A stretch of 64,000 bases of DNA from Pseudomonas putida (GCF_016406145.1 NZ_CP066306.1:3534001-3598000), one strand, 5' to 3'. Shown: positions 1 to 9,809, counted from the first letter of the stretch. The notes: generated by a model from the letters alone, not told the origin. A program made the numbers and translations.

Positions 1-444
1 GCGGTGGACCTGCCGGTGATCGCCGCTGGCGGCATCGCTGACCACCGCGGCCTGGTTGCAGCATTGGCCCTGGGTGCGAGCGCCGTGCAAATCGGCACGG
101 CCTACCTGTTCTGCCCGCAGGCCAAGGTATCTGCGGCCCACCGACGTGCGCTGGACAGTGCACCGGCCAGCGACACGGCCCTGACCAACCTGTTCACCGG
201 GCGCCCGGCACGCGGCATCAACAACCGCCTCATGCGCGAGCTGGGGCCGATGAGTGAACTGGCGCCACACTTCCCCTTGGCTGGCGGCGCGCTGATGCCG
301 TTGCGGGCAATCACCGACCCGCAAGGCAGCAGCGACTTCAGCAATTTGTGGGCGGGGCAAGCGTTGCGGCTGGGCAAGGCAATGCCGGCTGAACAGTTGA
401 CCCGGGAGATTGCAGAGAAGGCGCTGGCGCTGGTTGGGCGTTAG
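1..444 (+). CDS. Nitronate monooxygenase (2-nitropropane dioxygenase family), C-terminal part
   Basis: The reading frame is already open at the left edge, so only the last 147 or so residues are present. The piece holds the FMN phosphate-binding strand-loop of the family (VIAAGGIAD, then ALGASAVQIGTA), and the C-terminal cap ends at TAG 442-444. Members of this FMN TIM-barrel family oxidise alkyl nitronates to carbonyl compounds and nitrite and are cytoplasmic. The gene is followed by about 150 bp and then modA, with no sign of an operon link. Family assignment is firm; the true substrate is not known. Confidence 0.85.
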   Translation, partial: AVDLPVIAAGGIADHRGLVAALALGASAVQIGTAYLFCPQAKVSAAHRRALDSAPASDTALTNLFTGRPARGINNRLMRELGPMSELAPHFPLAGGALMPLRAITDPQGSSDFSNLWAGQALRLGKAMPAEQLTREIAEKALALVGR

Positions 445-483
445 GAATTTACCTGGGGCGCCGGTTTAAGGGCGCTGTGGTGT

Positions 484-516
484 ATGGCACCGGCTGTGCC
501 GGCTCCTACAGGACGC
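484..516. repeat. REP-like palindromic element
   Basis: The stretch carries the CACCGGCTGTGCCGG palindrome followed by CTCCTACAGG, the typical ending of short intergenic REP elements in Pseudomonas putida-group genomes. It lies between the nitronate monooxygenase stop and the modA promoter region. No coding function is seen. The call rests on resemblance only. Confidence 0.4.
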
Positions 517-542
517 CAGACAGCACCTTTCAGCTTGGGGTC

Positions 543-572
543 TATCGCTATATAGTTACCGCTATAACGATA
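543..572. promoter_or_regulatory. Putative ModE operator upstream of modA
   Basis: An imperfect dyad TCGCTATA, 10 bp, TATAACGA lies 26-56 bp upstream of the modA start. It resembles the CGTTATATA-type half sites bound by molybdate-sensing ModE. In other Proteobacteria ModE-molybdate represses modABC at such a site. No modE gene is present in the window, so this is inference from dyad sequence and position. Confidence 0.5.
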
Positions 573-586
573 ACCTGCACTCCTAG

Positions 587-1356
<770 letters not shown>

Positions 1357-1357
<1 letters not shown>

Positions 1358-2037
1358 TGCCACTGGACGCCAGTGACCTGGGTGCCATCTGGCTGACGGT
1401 GAAACTGGCCAGCCTGACCACCCTGATCTTGCTGCTCATCGGCACGCCTATCGCCTGGTGGCTGGCGCGCACGCGCTCTTGGCTGCGCGGTCCGGTGGGT
1501 GCGGTGGTGGCGCTACCACTGGTGCTGCCGCCGACGGTGATCGGTTTTTACCTGCTGATCGCGCTCGGCCCGCATGGCTGGATAGGCCAGGCCACCGAGG
1601 CGCTGGGCCTGGGAAGCGTGGTGTTCAGTTTCACTGGCCTGGTGATCGGCTCGACGGTGTACTCCCTGCCGTTCGTGGTGCAACCGCTGCAGAACGCCTT
1701 CTCTGCCATCGGCCAGCGCCCGCTGGAAGTTGCCGCCACCTTGCGCGCCAGCCCGTGGGACACCTTCGTGCATGTAGTACTGCCGCTCGCTCGGCCTGGT
1801 TTCATCACCGCCACCATTCTCGGTTTCGCCCACACCGTAGGCGAGTTTGGCGTGGTGCTGATGATCGGTGGCAACATCCCCGACAAGACCCGCGTGGTCT
1901 CGGTGCAGATCTTCGATCACGTCGAGGCCATGGAGTATACGCAAGCCCACTGGCTGGCCGGTGCCATGCTGGTGTTCTCGTTCCTGGTGCTGCTTCTGCT
2001 GTATGCGGGACGCCGTGGCAAGCCTGGCTGGAGCTGA
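1357..2037 (+). CDS. modB: Molybdate ABC transporter permease ModB
   Basis: 226 residues with about five hydrophobic transmembrane segments. The cytoplasmic EAA loop ([14 protein letters not shown]) near residues 128-142 docks onto the ModC ATPase. The C-terminal part carries [17 protein letters not shown], characteristic of ModB-type permeases. It forms the homodimeric inner-membrane channel of the molybdate importer. It overlaps modA by one base and is followed after one base by modC, consistent with one mRNA. Length is normal for the family and nothing is missing. Confidence 0.95.
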
Positions 2038-2038
2038 A

Positions 2039-3130
2039 ATGACCGGATCGATTGTGGCGCGCCTCAAGCTTGCGCGTGACGACTTTACTCTGGATGTCGA
2101 CCTGCAGCTCCCAGGGCGCGGCATCAGCGCGCTGTTTGGCCATTCCGGCTCGGGTAAGACGTCGTGTTTGCGCTGCCTGGCCGGCCTGGAAAGGGCCGCG
2201 AGCGCTTACATCGAGGTCAACGGTGAAGTCTGGGAAGACAGTGCGCGCGGCTATTTCCAGGCGCCACACCTGCGCCCGGTCGGCTACGTGTTCCAGGAGG
2301 CCAGTCTGTTCCCGCACTTGTCGGTGCGCGGCAACCTGGAGTTCGGCTGGCGGCGAATTGCACCCGGCGAGCGCAAGGTCAGCCTCGACCAGGCCTGCCA
2401 GCTGCTGGGCATCAGCCACCTGCTCGAGCGCAGGCCCGCAACCCTGTCGGGCGGCGAGGCCCAGCGCGTGGGTATCGCCCGCGCGCTGCTCAGCAGCCCG
2501 CGCCTGTTATTGATGGATGAGCCCCTGGCCGCACTGGACGGACCGCGCAAACGCGAGATCCTGCCCTACCTGGAGCGCCTGCACGATGAACTGGACATTC
2601 CGCTGGTATACGTCAGCCATGCCCAAGATGAAGCGGCGCGGCTGGCCGACCACCTGGTGCTGCTGGAGCAAGGCAGAGCCACGGCCAGCGGCCCGATTGG
2701 CCAGACACTCGCCCGCCTGGACTTGTCGCTGGCCCAGGGCGACGATGCCGGGGTAGTGTTCGAGGGCGTGGTGGTTGGCCACGACCCCCATTACGGTTTG
2801 CTCGACCTGCGCCTGCCTGGTAGTGAAGCGCCGTTGCTGCGCATTACCCACACGGCGCACAACATGGGCAGCACCTTGCGCGTCAAGGTTCAGGCCCGCG
2901 ACGTCAGCCTGACGCTGTCGGCAGATGGCGCCTCCAGCATCCTCAACCGGCTGGCAGTGCGGGTGCGTGACGTGCACCCGGCAGACAACCCCGCACATGT
3001 ACTGGTCAGCCTGGATGCTGGCGGCAATACCCTGCTGGCGCGCATCACCCGCTTCTCGGCGGACCAGCTCGGCCTGCACCCGGGGCAAGCTTTGTACGCG
3101 CAGATAAAGTCGGTAGCGCTATTGGGCTGA
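2039..3130 (+). CDS. modC: Molybdate ABC transporter ATP-binding protein ModC
   Basis: 363 residues. The start chosen is ATG 2039, right after the modB stop; a much longer open frame exists upstream but runs inside modB. Walker A is GHSGSGKTS (residues 34-42), the ABC signature [15 protein letters not shown] sits near residue 137, and Walker [13 protein letters not shown] follows. The last roughly 130 residues form a TOBE domain, which in ModC proteins binds molybdate and adjusts transport. ModC energises import by ATP hydrolysis on the cytoplasmic face. Size and domain order match typical ModC. Confidence 0.95.
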   Translation: MTGSIVARLKLARDDFTLDVDLQLPGRGISALFGHSGSGKTSCLRCLAGLERAASAYIEVNGEVWEDSARGYFQAPHLRPVGYVFQEASLFPHLSVRGNLEFGWRRIAPGERKVSLDQACQLLGISHLLERRPATLSGGEAQRVGIARALLSSPRLLLMDEPLAALDGPRKREILPYLERLHDELDIPLVYVSHAQDEAARLADHLVLLEQGRATASGPIGQTLARLDLSLAQGDDAGVVFEGVVVGHDPHYGLLDLRLPGSEAPLLRITHTAHNMGSTLRVKVQARDVSLTLSADGASSILNRLAVRVRDVHPADNPAHVLVSLDAGGNTLLARITRFSADQLGLHPGQALYAQIKSVALLG

Positions 3131-3187
3131 GCATCGTACGCGCGGCCGCTGTCCATTGATCAGTGACCTGATCGAGGCCTGCCGCCC

Positions 3188-4210
3188 ATGCTTGACTGTA
3201 CCTTACCCGCCAGCCTGCATTACGTTGACGATAGCCAGCCCGGCCTGAGCCGGCGCCGCTGGCGCGACCGTTTCATCTACCTCGATGCCCAAGGCCAACG
3301 CGTGCGCGACAGCGAGACGCTGGCGCGCATCGCCGCCCTGGTGATACCACCGGCGTACACCGATGTGTGGATCTGCGCCGACCCGCAGGGTCACCTGCAA
3401 GCCACAGGGCTCGATGCACGTGGCCGCAAGCAATACCGTTACCATGCTCAGTGGCGCGAGCTGCGCGACCAGCACAAATATGGGCGCATGCTGTCCTTCG
3501 CCCAGGCTTTGCCCAAGCTTCGCGCACAATTGGAAGTACACCTGGCGCGCCCAGGGCTGGACCGGGAAAAGGTCATGGCGCTGGTGGTCAGCCTGCTGGA
3601 CCACACACTGATCCGCATCGGCAACCAGCGCTACCTGCGCGACAACAAATCCTACGGTCTGACCACGCTGCGCAACCGCCACGTCAAGGTCGAGGGCAGC
3701 ACCATCCGCTTCCAGTTCCGCGGAAAGCGTGGCGTGGAACACAATGTCACCCTGCGCGACCGACGCCTGGCCAACCTGCTCAAACGGTGCATGGAGCTGC
3801 CGGGGCAGACGCTGTTCCAGTACCTGGACGAAGAAGGCCAGCGGCACAGCATTGGGTCCAGTGAGATCAACCAGTTCCTGCAACAACTGACCGGGGCCGA
3901 TTTCACTGCCAAGGATTACCGCACCTGGGCAGGTAGCAGCCTGGCACTGAGCCTGCTCAGGCCCCTGGCCTGGGAGCCGGAGAGCGAGGCAAAGCGCCAG
4001 GTTGCGAACATCGTCAAGCAGGTAGCCGCGCGCCTGGGCAACACCCCGGCCGTGTGCAGGCGCTGCTACATCCACCCTGCCGTGCTGGAGCATTATGCCC
4101 TGGGGCGCTTGGCAGAGCTTCCTGGCCGCCGTGTGCGCAAAGGCCTTGATCCTGAAGAAGTGGCGTTGCTGTTGTTTTTGCAGGCACTGGAGCAAGCACA
4201 AGCCAATTGA
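3188..4210 (+). CDS. DNA topoisomerase IB (poxvirus-like)
   Basis: 340 residues. The N-terminal domain and the catalytic core of bacterial type IB topoisomerases are both present. RIGNQRYLRDNKSYGLTTLR carries conserved core residues, FTAKDYRTWAGS follows, and RRCYIHPAVLEHY near the C-terminus contains the likely nucleophilic tyrosine (about Tyr294). These enzymes relax positive and negative supercoils by a transient 3'-phosphotyrosyl bond, without ATP. A GAGG ribosome site lies at 3174-3177. The gene stands alone between modC and csrA on the same strand, with about 250 bp before csrA. Confidence 0.92.
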   Translation: MLDCTLPASLHYVDDSQPGLSRRRWRDRFIYLDAQGQRVRDSETLARIAALVIPPAYTDVWICADPQGHLQATGLDARGRKQYRYHAQWRELRDQHKYGRMLSFAQALPKLRAQLEVHLARPGLDREKVMALVVSLLDHTLIRIGNQRYLRDNKSYGLTTLRNRHVKVEGSTIRFQFRGKRGVEHNVTLRDRRLANLLKRCMELPGQTLFQYLDEEGQRHSIGSSEINQFLQQLTGADFTAKDYRTWAGSSLALSLLRPLAWEPESEAKRQVANIVKQVAARLGNTPAVCRRCYIHPAVLEHYALGRLAELPGRRVRKGLDPEEVALLLFLQALEQAQAN

Positions 4211-4462
4211 GTGAGCCTATGCCTGTAATCATGCAGAGAAATTTCCCATTAAGGCCGAAGCCCCCTATCCTTGCCACCGAGCACCTTCGCCGGGACGCTT
4301 ACCGCGTTTTACAACGGCACCTGCAACTAAAGACACACAACAGAATTTGTCTTACGGGGAATTAATATCCGCCGAAAGCGTCTTTAATGAGAAGGAAGAG
4401 GGACAGGCTCCCACCACTGCGGCACTTGCCGGGTGGATTTCGATATCACCAAGGAGAACTAC

Positions 4463-4660
4463 ATGCTGATACTCACCCGTAAGGTTGGCGAAAGCATCGT
4501 CATCAACGATGACATCAAAGTCACCATTCTGGGCGTGAAGGGGATGCAGGTGAGGATTGGCATCGATGCACCAAAGGATGTTCAGGTGCACCGTGAAGAA
4601 ATCTTCAAGCGTATCCAGGCCGGCAGCCCTGCCCCGGAAAAGCACGACGACCAACACTGA
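4463..4660 (+). CDS. csrA: Carbon storage regulator CsrA/RsmA
   Basis: 65 residues starting [16 protein letters not shown], the hallmark of the CsrA family. It continues through the five-strand core to [14 protein letters not shown] and the [10 protein letters not shown] helix. The protein is an RNA-binding dimer that binds GGA motifs in 5' leaders and controls translation of secretion, motility and biofilm genes. In Pseudomonas it acts under Gac/Rsm control, and type VI secretion is among its usual targets. ATG 4463 is chosen because of the strong AAGGAGA at 4451-4457; an in-frame ATG ten codons upstream lacks one. Pseudomonads carry several csrA paralogues and this could be any of them. Confidence 0.95.
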   Translation: MLILTRKVGESIVINDDIKVTILGVKGMQVRIGIDAPKDVQVHREEIFKRIQAGSPAPEKHDDQH

Positions 4661-4722
4661 TTGCGACACTTCAAGCCGCACGGACGCGCTTGATCGATTG
4701 GGTACACACCGCAGCCCGAGCC

Positions 4723-5076
4723 TCAGGCGCCAAGCAGCTCGCGCACCTTGGCGATCAACTTGTCCACGTCGAACGGTTTGTCGAACGCCGCAGCGAACAG
4801 CTCCGGGCGTCCTTGGCTGGCCTGCGCGCCACTCATCAGGATCACCGGAAGGTCGGGCAGTTGTAGCTCTTTGCGGATCGCCAGCACCAACTCTTCGCCG
4901 TTGAGCACCGGCATCATGTAGTCGGTGATCACCAGATCCACGCGTTTTTCCTGTAACGCTTCCAAGGCCTTGCGCCCGTTGCTCGCCTTTTCCACCAGAA
5001 AGCCTTCGTCCTCCAAGGCAAAGCCCAGGATATCGGCGATCAGGTATTCGTCATCGACGATCAGGATAGTGTTCAT
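4723..5076 (-). CDS. Single-domain response regulator (CheY-like receiver)
   Basis: 117 residues consisting only of a receiver domain. The acidic pocket is VDDE near the start, the phospho-acceptor Asp lies in LVITDYMMPVLNG, the Ser of ILMSGAQ is the switch residue, and the Lys is in DKPFDVD. No output domain follows. It is the last gene of the kinase-KaiC-regulator operon. A GTG start at 5091, overlapping the KaiC stop as GTGA with AAGG upstream, is an equally possible translation start. It is probably phosphorylated by the histidine kinase two genes upstream; the downstream partner is unknown. Confidence 0.88.
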   Translation of the reverse strand: MNTILIVDDEYLIADILGFALEDEGFLVEKASNGRKALEALQEKRVDLVITDYMMPVLNGEELVLAIRKELQLPDLPVILMSGAQASQGRPELFAAAFDKPFDVDKLIAKVRELLGA

Positions 5077-5087
5077 CAGTAGGCCCG

Positions 5088-6533
5088 TCACCCACTGCCT
5101 TGGGGCACCGGAGTACCCGAGAGCACACCGGATGAGCCCTCGAAAGCCTTGTGCAGGTGGATGCCCTGCGGCCCGATGCGCAACTCATGCAGCGCGGGGT
5201 CGTGATGGCTGTCACGCACCTTGAGCACTGACAGCATGCGCCGCAGTTGCGAATCCAGTTCGACAAAACGCATCAGCAAAAGGTTATCGACGATGCTCGA
5301 CAGGTCGGGGGCCGGGGCGGTGATTTCCGAGCCGAAGAGGTCGCGCATCTCCCAGGTGAGCATGACGCTGATATCGCGTGCGCGCAGCTCGCCGGTCAAG
5401 GCACGAAAGAACGCATTGAGACGTGCAGGATCGGTTGCCAGGCGGCTGAATGCACCCAGGCTGTCGATCAGCACACGCTTGCTGCCCTGCTGCTCGACAA
5501 GCTCCAGCAGGCGCGCACCGACCTGGTCGAGCAGACCCTCGGTCGTCGGCTGCCAGTTCAGTTGCAGAGCGCCTTGCCGCTCCAACGCGGCGAAGTCATA
5601 ACCCAAGGAGGCAGCCTTCAGGCGCAACCTTGCAGGTGTCTCATAGAAGCCGAAATGCAGCGCGGGCGCCTCGGCTGTTGCCGCGCCAAGAAAGGCCAGG
5701 CCCAGTGACGTCTTGCCGACGCCGGAGGGGCCCATCAACAAACTGACCGAACCATTGGCCAGCCCGCCCCCCAACATTTCATCCAGCGCGGTTACGCCCG
5801 TGGTCACCTGGCTCAGCGTGGCCGAGCCCAGCTGGCTGGGGTGGCTGTACAGCGCTTCCAGGCGCGGATACACATGTATCCCGGCCTCGTCGATCAGGCA
5901 TTCATGGCGCCCTGACAGTGCCCCACTACCCCGCGTCTTGCGCAGTTGCACATGGCGCACGGCGCGGCTGCCCAGCAGTTGTTCACCCAGTTCGATCACG
6001 CCATCGACCATGGTGTGCTCGGGGCTGCCTTCATCGAGCCGGGCACTGGTCAGCAGCAGCACGGTACAGCCGGCAAAAGCGGCATGCCCCTGCAGCTCGG
6101 ATACGAACTTCTTGGTGTCCAGTGTCGTTTCCGCGCGTACCCGGGCATTGAGGACGCCATCGACGATCAGCAGGCTGGCCTGCTGGCGGCCAATTTCCTG
6201 GCGGAGCAATTTGACCACCGCGTCTAGCCCTTCTTGTTCAAGGGTATCGAAGGCACTGACGAACTGGATCTGGTCGCCGACCAGCGCCGGATCAAAGAAT
6301 TCCAGGGTAGCCAGGTACTGAAAAAGCCGCTCATGGGACTCACTGAGCAAGGTGGCAACCAACACCCGGCCCCCTTCACGCACATGACCACAGGCCAACT
6401 GGTTGGCGAGGATGGTCTTGCCCGCGCCAGGCGGCCCCTGAACGATGTACGAGCCACCTGCGACCAATCCACCCTTGAGTAAGGCATCGAGCCCCTCGAT
6501 CCCCGTCATCAGCCGCATGAGTGCCTGTACCAT
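5088..6533 (-). CDS. KaiC-like double-domain RecA-family ATPase
   Basis: 481 residues with two tandem KaiC/RadA-type ATPase domains. Walker A motifs are GPPGAGKT (residues 33-40) and GPSGVGKTS near residue 268. MTGIEGLDALLKGGL and TGVTALDEMLGGGL are the recurring KaiC entry motifs. Cyanobacterial KaiC is the clock ATPase/kinase. In Pseudomonas, KaiC homologues occur without KaiA or KaiB and are linked to stress and signalling rather than to a proven clock. It starts 5 nt after the upstream kinase and is coupled to the downstream receiver gene, forming a three-gene signalling unit. Its own autokinase activity cannot be judged from sequence. Confidence 0.9.
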   Translation of the reverse strand: MVQALMRLMTGIEGLDALLKGGLVAGGSYIVQGPPGAGKTILANQLACGHVREGGRVLVATLLSESHERLFQYLATLEFFDPALVGDQIQFVSAFDTLEQEGLDAVVKLLRQEIGRQQASLLIVDGVLNARVRAETTLDTKKFVSELQGHAAFAGCTVLLLTSARLDEGSPEHTMVDGVIELGEQLLGSRAVRHVQLRKTRGSGALSGRHECLIDEAGIHVYPRLEALYSHPSQLGSATLSQVTTGVTALDEMLGGGLANGSVSLLMGPSGVGKTSLGLAFLGAATAEAPALHFGFYETPARLRLKAASLGYDFAALERQGALQLNWQPTTEGLLDQVGARLLELVEQQGSKRVLIDSLGAFSRLATDPARLNAFFRALTGELRARDISVMLTWEMRDLFGSEITAPAPDLSSIVDNLLLMRFVELDSQLRRMLSVLKVRDSHHDPALHELRIGPQGIHLHKAFEGSSGVLSGTPVPQGSG

Positions 6534-6538
6534 AAGGG

Positions 6539-7699
6539 TTACCTGTGGAGTTGAGGATCAGCACCGCGCTCAGACGCCGGCAGATAAAGGCGTATGCAGG
6601 TGCCCTTGCCGGGCGTGCTCTGCACAGTGATTGCGCCGTTGCTCTGCTTGGCAAAGCCGTAGGCCTGGCTTAGCCCAAGACCTGTACCTTTGCCAAAAGG
6701 CTTGGTAGTGAAAAACGGCTCGAAGATGCGCGGCAGCACTTGGGGGTCGATGCCAGTTCCGTTGTCATGCACTTCAAAGCACACGAACGGGCCATGCAGC
6801 CCTTCCACTTCGCCCGTCAGCACGAGCGAATCGAGCGCAATGCAGATCGTGCCGTGCTCACCGATTGCATCGCGGGCATTGAACAACAGATTGAGCAATA
6901 CCATCTGTAACTGCCCGGCATCCACTTCGATCATGGGCAAATCAGCTGGTAGGCGCTCCTGCAACTCAACATCACTCGGCAAGGCGTGTTCCAGCAAACT
7001 GCGCGTAGAAGCCAGCACCGTGGCAGGTGCGACCATCGCGACATCCATCTGCCGATGCCGAGCGAACGTCAGCAGTTGCTGAGTCAGCTTGGTACCACGC
7101 TGGCCGGCATCCACGATGTGCTCCAGCATACGCTGCACACGCGCCGGGTCCTGGCTGCTCAATGCCAACTTGGCCGAACTCATGATGATGGTGAGCAGAT
7201 TGTTAAAGTCATGCGCCAAACCACCCGTCAACTGGCCCAGCGCCTCGAGCTTTTGCGCTTGGAACAACTGGGCACGGATGGCGTCAAGCTGCAGCGCCGA
7301 TTCGCGCCGATCGGTGATATCGCGGGTGACCTTGGCCAGGCCAATGATGTGCCCCAGGTCATCGCGTATCACATCGAGGGCGGCCAACGCCCAGAATTGC
7401 GTACCGTCCTTGCGTACCCGCCAGCCCTCATCCTGCGCCACGCCCAGCTCAAGGGCTTGCTTGAGCAAATAGTCAGGACGCCCCTCGGCGCAGTCCTGGG
7501 GCGTGAAGAACAGCGAAAAATGCCGGCCTATAACTTCGTCAGCACGATAGCCCTTGATCCGCTCGGCGCCTGCATTCCACGACACCACCCGGCCAGAGGG
7601 GTCAAGCATATAGATGGCATAGTCCACCACAGACTGCACCAACTGCTCGTAGCGGTTGGCGGTCATGACAGGGGGGGCGATGCAGTCGGCTGAAACCAT
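6539..7699 (-). CDS. PAS-domain sensor histidine kinase
   Basis: 386 residues from ATG 7699, chosen for the GTGGAG ribosome site in front; longer and shorter in-frame starts lack one. One PAS domain (about residues 13-130, with WNAGAERIKGY) is followed by a HisKA helix carrying GLAHDFNNLL and an HATPase domain (DNGTGIDPQ, EPFFTTKPFGKGTGLGLS). No transmembrane segment is seen, so it is a cytoplasmic kinase. The PAS type is similar to those that bind small ligands or flavin, but the FMN-binding cysteine motif of LOV domains is not visible. It is probably the phosphodonor of the receiver protein at the end of the same operon. Confidence 0.9.
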   Translation of the reverse strand: MVSADCIAPPVMTANRYEQLVQSVVDYAIYMLDPSGRVVSWNAGAERIKGYRADEVIGRHFSLFFTPQDCAEGRPDYLLKQALELGVAQDEGWRVRKDGTQFWALAALDVIRDDLGHIIGLAKVTRDITDRRESALQLDAIRAQLFQAQKLEALGQLTGGLAHDFNNLLTIIMSSAKLALSSQDPARVQRMLEHIVDAGQRGTKLTQQLLTFARHRQMDVAMVAPATVLASTRSLLEHALPSDVELQERLPADLPMIEVDAGQLQMVLLNLLFNARDAIGEHGTICIALDSLVLTGEVEGLHGPFVCFEVHDNGTGIDPQVLPRIFEPFFTTKPFGKGTGLGLSQAYGFAKQSNGAITVQSTPGKGTCIRLYLPASERGADPQLHR

Positions 7700-7919
7700 G
7701 CAAACTCCACAGGCACAGCGGTTGGGCGGCAATGAGTTCGGTCAGCGTAGCCCCCAAGCATGGGCGGACGATGCACCCGTCAGCACGGGCAAGACTGGCT
7801 TGGAACATAGACGCTGTACTCATTGGATCCAGTCAGGAACGGCACAGTGGCCTAATGACAGTAAGGTGTCAATCTCCTGTGCAAATGCCACCCCACTTCT
7901 TAGATCATAGGCGCTATAG

Positions 7920-7948
7920 TTGACTCAAATATAACAATGGGTTATAAA
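7920..7948 (+). promoter_or_regulatory. Sigma70 promoter of tRNA-Leu
   Basis: TTGACT at 7920-7925, a 17-bp spacer and TATAAA at 7943-7948 make a near-consensus sigma70 promoter. Transcription would start near 7955, about 45 nt before the tRNA. Confidence 0.75.
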
Positions 7949-8000
7949 GCGCGCTTGATTGCCAGGGCCTTCTGCTTAGAAGCGTACCGGCCTCAAGCGT

Positions 8001-8085
8001 GCGAGTGTGGTGGAATTGGTATACACAGCAGACTTAAAATCTGTCGGCGTGAGCCTTGCGGGTTCGAGTCCCGCCACTCGCACCA
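8001..8085 (+). tRNA. tRNA-Leu (anticodon UAA)
   Basis: 85-nt class II tRNA. The acceptor stem GCGAGTG pairs with CACTCGC, followed by discriminator A and encoded CCA. The anticodon loop CTTAAAA places TAA at 8035-8037. A long variable arm and a TTCGAGTC T-loop are present. A strong promoter lies upstream and a hairpin terminator 10 nt downstream, so it is an independent unit. Confidence 0.97.
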
Positions 8086-8094
8086 TACTTCCAG

Positions 8095-8120
8095 AAAAGG
8101 CGCCCTTGCGGCGCCTTTTT
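8095..8120 (+). terminator. Rho-independent terminator of tRNA-Leu
   Basis: A perfect 10-bp stem AAAAGGCGCC / GGCGCCTTTT with a 5-nt loop, ending in a T run, placed directly after the tRNA. Confidence 0.85.
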
Positions 8121-8188
8121 GCTGCCCGGCGGAAATTCGCCATGCAGCTGCTAAAGTGGAGCTTGTCTGCATCCACTGGAATGCCACC

Positions 8189-8602
8189 ATGCGCTACTCC
8201 CTCTTCGCTGGCCAACGCGACGTGATCATCCTGATCGCCCGTGTGCTATTGATGATCCTCTTCGTCATTTCCGGTTGGGCGAAGCTGACCGGCTTCGATG
8301 GCACGGTCGGCTACATGACATCGCTGGGCGCCCCAGCGCCCATGGTTGCCGCAGCAGTCGCCGTGATCATGGAGTTCTTCGTCGCCATCATCCTGATCCT
8401 CGGCTTCTACACCCGCCCGCTGGCCTTCCTGTTCGCCCTGTTCGTGCTGGGCACCGCGCTGATCGGACATCCGTTCTGGAACATGGTCGACCCTGAACGA
8501 GCCGCCAACATGACCCAGTTCCTGAAGAACCTGAGCATTGTTGGCGGCTTGCTGCTACTGGCGGTGAGCGGCCCGGGGCGCTTCTCGCTGGACGGGCGCT
8601 GA
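8189..8602 (+). CDS. DoxX family membrane protein
   Basis: 137 residues from ATG 8189 (MRYSLFAGQRD); the upstream in-frame extension runs through the tRNA and is not real. Four hydrophobic segments and the DoxX features RVLLMILFVISGWAKL and FTRP-like GFYTRPLAFLFAL are present. DoxX proteins are small inner-membrane proteins of unclear biochemical role, sometimes tied to sulfur or redox metabolism. The gene follows tRNA-Leu and converges on the small acidic protein gene on the other strand. The family call is good and the function is not known. Confidence 0.85.
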   Translation: MRYSLFAGQRDVIILIARVLLMILFVISGWAKLTGFDGTVGYMTSLGAPAPMVAAAVAVIMEFFVAIILILGFYTRPLAFLFALFVLGTALIGHPFWNMVDPERAANMTQFLKNLSIVGGLLLLAVSGPGRFSLDGR

Positions 8603-8603
8603 G

Positions 8604-8798
8604 TCAATCGTCCAGGTCGTCGTGCCAGGCTGGATGGTCGCTCTCGTCATCATCGAGGTCATCCAGCAACGCATCATCCTCCTCGACCTCATCCTCGGCA
8701 CCCTGCGCATCCGCTTCAGGTTCGAAGCCGTCGTAGAGAAATTCGTGGTCGAGCAGGTGATCGTGTTCAGGCTCGTGCAGGTCGTCTTCGTGGCGCAT
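8604..8798 (-). CDS. Small acidic hypothetical protein
   Basis: 64 residues from ATG 8798, supported by AGGAG seven bases upstream. It is strongly acidic (runs of Asp and Glu such as EDEVEEDDALLDDLDDDE) with several His residues and no hydrophobic segment. It ends one base from the convergent doxX stop. Not recognised; the acidic and His-rich composition could bind metal ions, but that is speculation. Confidence 0.6.
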   Translation of the reverse strand: MRHEDDLHEPEHDHLLDHEFLYDGFEPEADAQGAEDEVEEDDALLDDLDDDESDHPAWHDDLDD

Positions 8799-8922
8799 GA
8801 TCGCTCCTGGGAAAGTGGCACGCCTGTATAAGCGCATCGGCTGGCATGGTCAATGGATGGGGGGTTAATGCTGACTTAACCGGTAGCCTTCATCCTGCAG
8901 GCTCTCCCTTCAAACGTGACTT

Positions 8923-8948
8923 GCCCGCCTTAATGGCGGGCTTTTTTT
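8923..8948 (+). terminator. Terminator-like hairpin
   Basis: GCCCGCC / GGCGGGC stem with a 5-nt loop followed by seven T residues. It lies 100 bp upstream of the PL7-like gene. No plus-strand gene sits immediately before it, so it may end an untranslated or leader transcript. Confidence 0.7.
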
Positions 8949-9048
8949 GCCCTGCCTTTCGTCAGCGACACACTTCTTCGCTGGAACTTACACCCCATCT
9001 GCCAGGCTCGCAAACCTTGCAAGAGTTGGAATTTTCAAGGAGAAAACC

Positions 9049-9723
9049 ATGGCAGTGAACATTGATAACCTCATCATCACCACTCCGGTGCCGAAATCCG
9101 CCTCCAACCCGGTTGCCTTGGAAGTCACCGGCGCACAGGCCTTGGCTAGCCTGACCAACGTCGTTGCACGCCAGAGTGACGGCTCGATACGCATGACCGC
9201 GCCGACCAAGGGTGCGTCCAGCAAGAGTACTCACCGCACACGCTGCGAATGGAAAGAACCCGTGTATTGGTCACTGGGCAGCGCAGCGCGCCACCGCAAC
9301 CACCAGACAATGACCCTGGAGAAGGTCAATCTGGCGCAAAAGGTGGTAATTGCCCAGTTGCATGTGAAAGACAATAACAGCCCGCCAATCAAGGTGTTCT
9401 GGAACAAAGGCAAAATCACTGTCGGCTTTCGTTCAGATTTTAACCAAGCCACGCCAGCCAACAGCACCGTGCTGGCCGAGGTGCCGCTGGGTGCGCGTTT
9501 CGATGTGAGCATCGTGGTGAGTGAAGATGGCGCTTGCACGGTCAGCGCAAGCAGCAATGGCCGCAGCGGCACCACGACCGCACTGCAACTGGCGCCATCC
9601 TGGGCGACGCAGACGCTGAATTTTCACGGTGGAGTCTACAACCAGGTGGACTACAGCAATGACACGCCGCCAGGGGATGCTTCGGTGTGCGTAATCAGCG
9701 CACTTGAACTGAGCCATGAGTGA
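9049..9723 (+). CDS. Polysaccharide lyase family 7 (alginate lyase-like) protein
   Basis: 224 residues from ATG 9049 with AAGGAG in front. The three PL7 blocks can be traced in order. RTRCEWKEP corresponds to the R(S/T)E(L/V)R block, VIAQLHVKD to the QIH block, and LNFHGGVYNQVDY to the YFKAGVYNQ block carrying the catalytic Tyr. PL7 enzymes are beta-jelly-roll lyases that cleave alginate by beta-elimination. No signal peptide is seen, so secretion, if any, would be non-classical. The first block departs from consensus (C in place of the usual Leu/Val region), so activity should not be assumed. A terminator follows. Confidence 0.75.
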   Translation: MAVNIDNLIITTPVPKSASNPVALEVTGAQALASLTNVVARQSDGSIRMTAPTKGASSKSTHRTRCEWKEPVYWSLGSAARHRNHQTMTLEKVNLAQKVVIAQLHVKDNNSPPIKVFWNKGKITVGFRSDFNQATPANSTVLAEVPLGARFDVSIVVSEDGACTVSASSNGRSGTTTALQLAPSWATQTLNFHGGVYNQVDYSNDTPPGDASVCVISALELSHE

Positions 9724-9809
9724 GCCAGGCATTACAGGCTAACGACATGCTCTTCACGAATTCATGACAAAAACCTTGGCACACTGAGATTGTTTCTCAC
9801 GTTCTTTGG

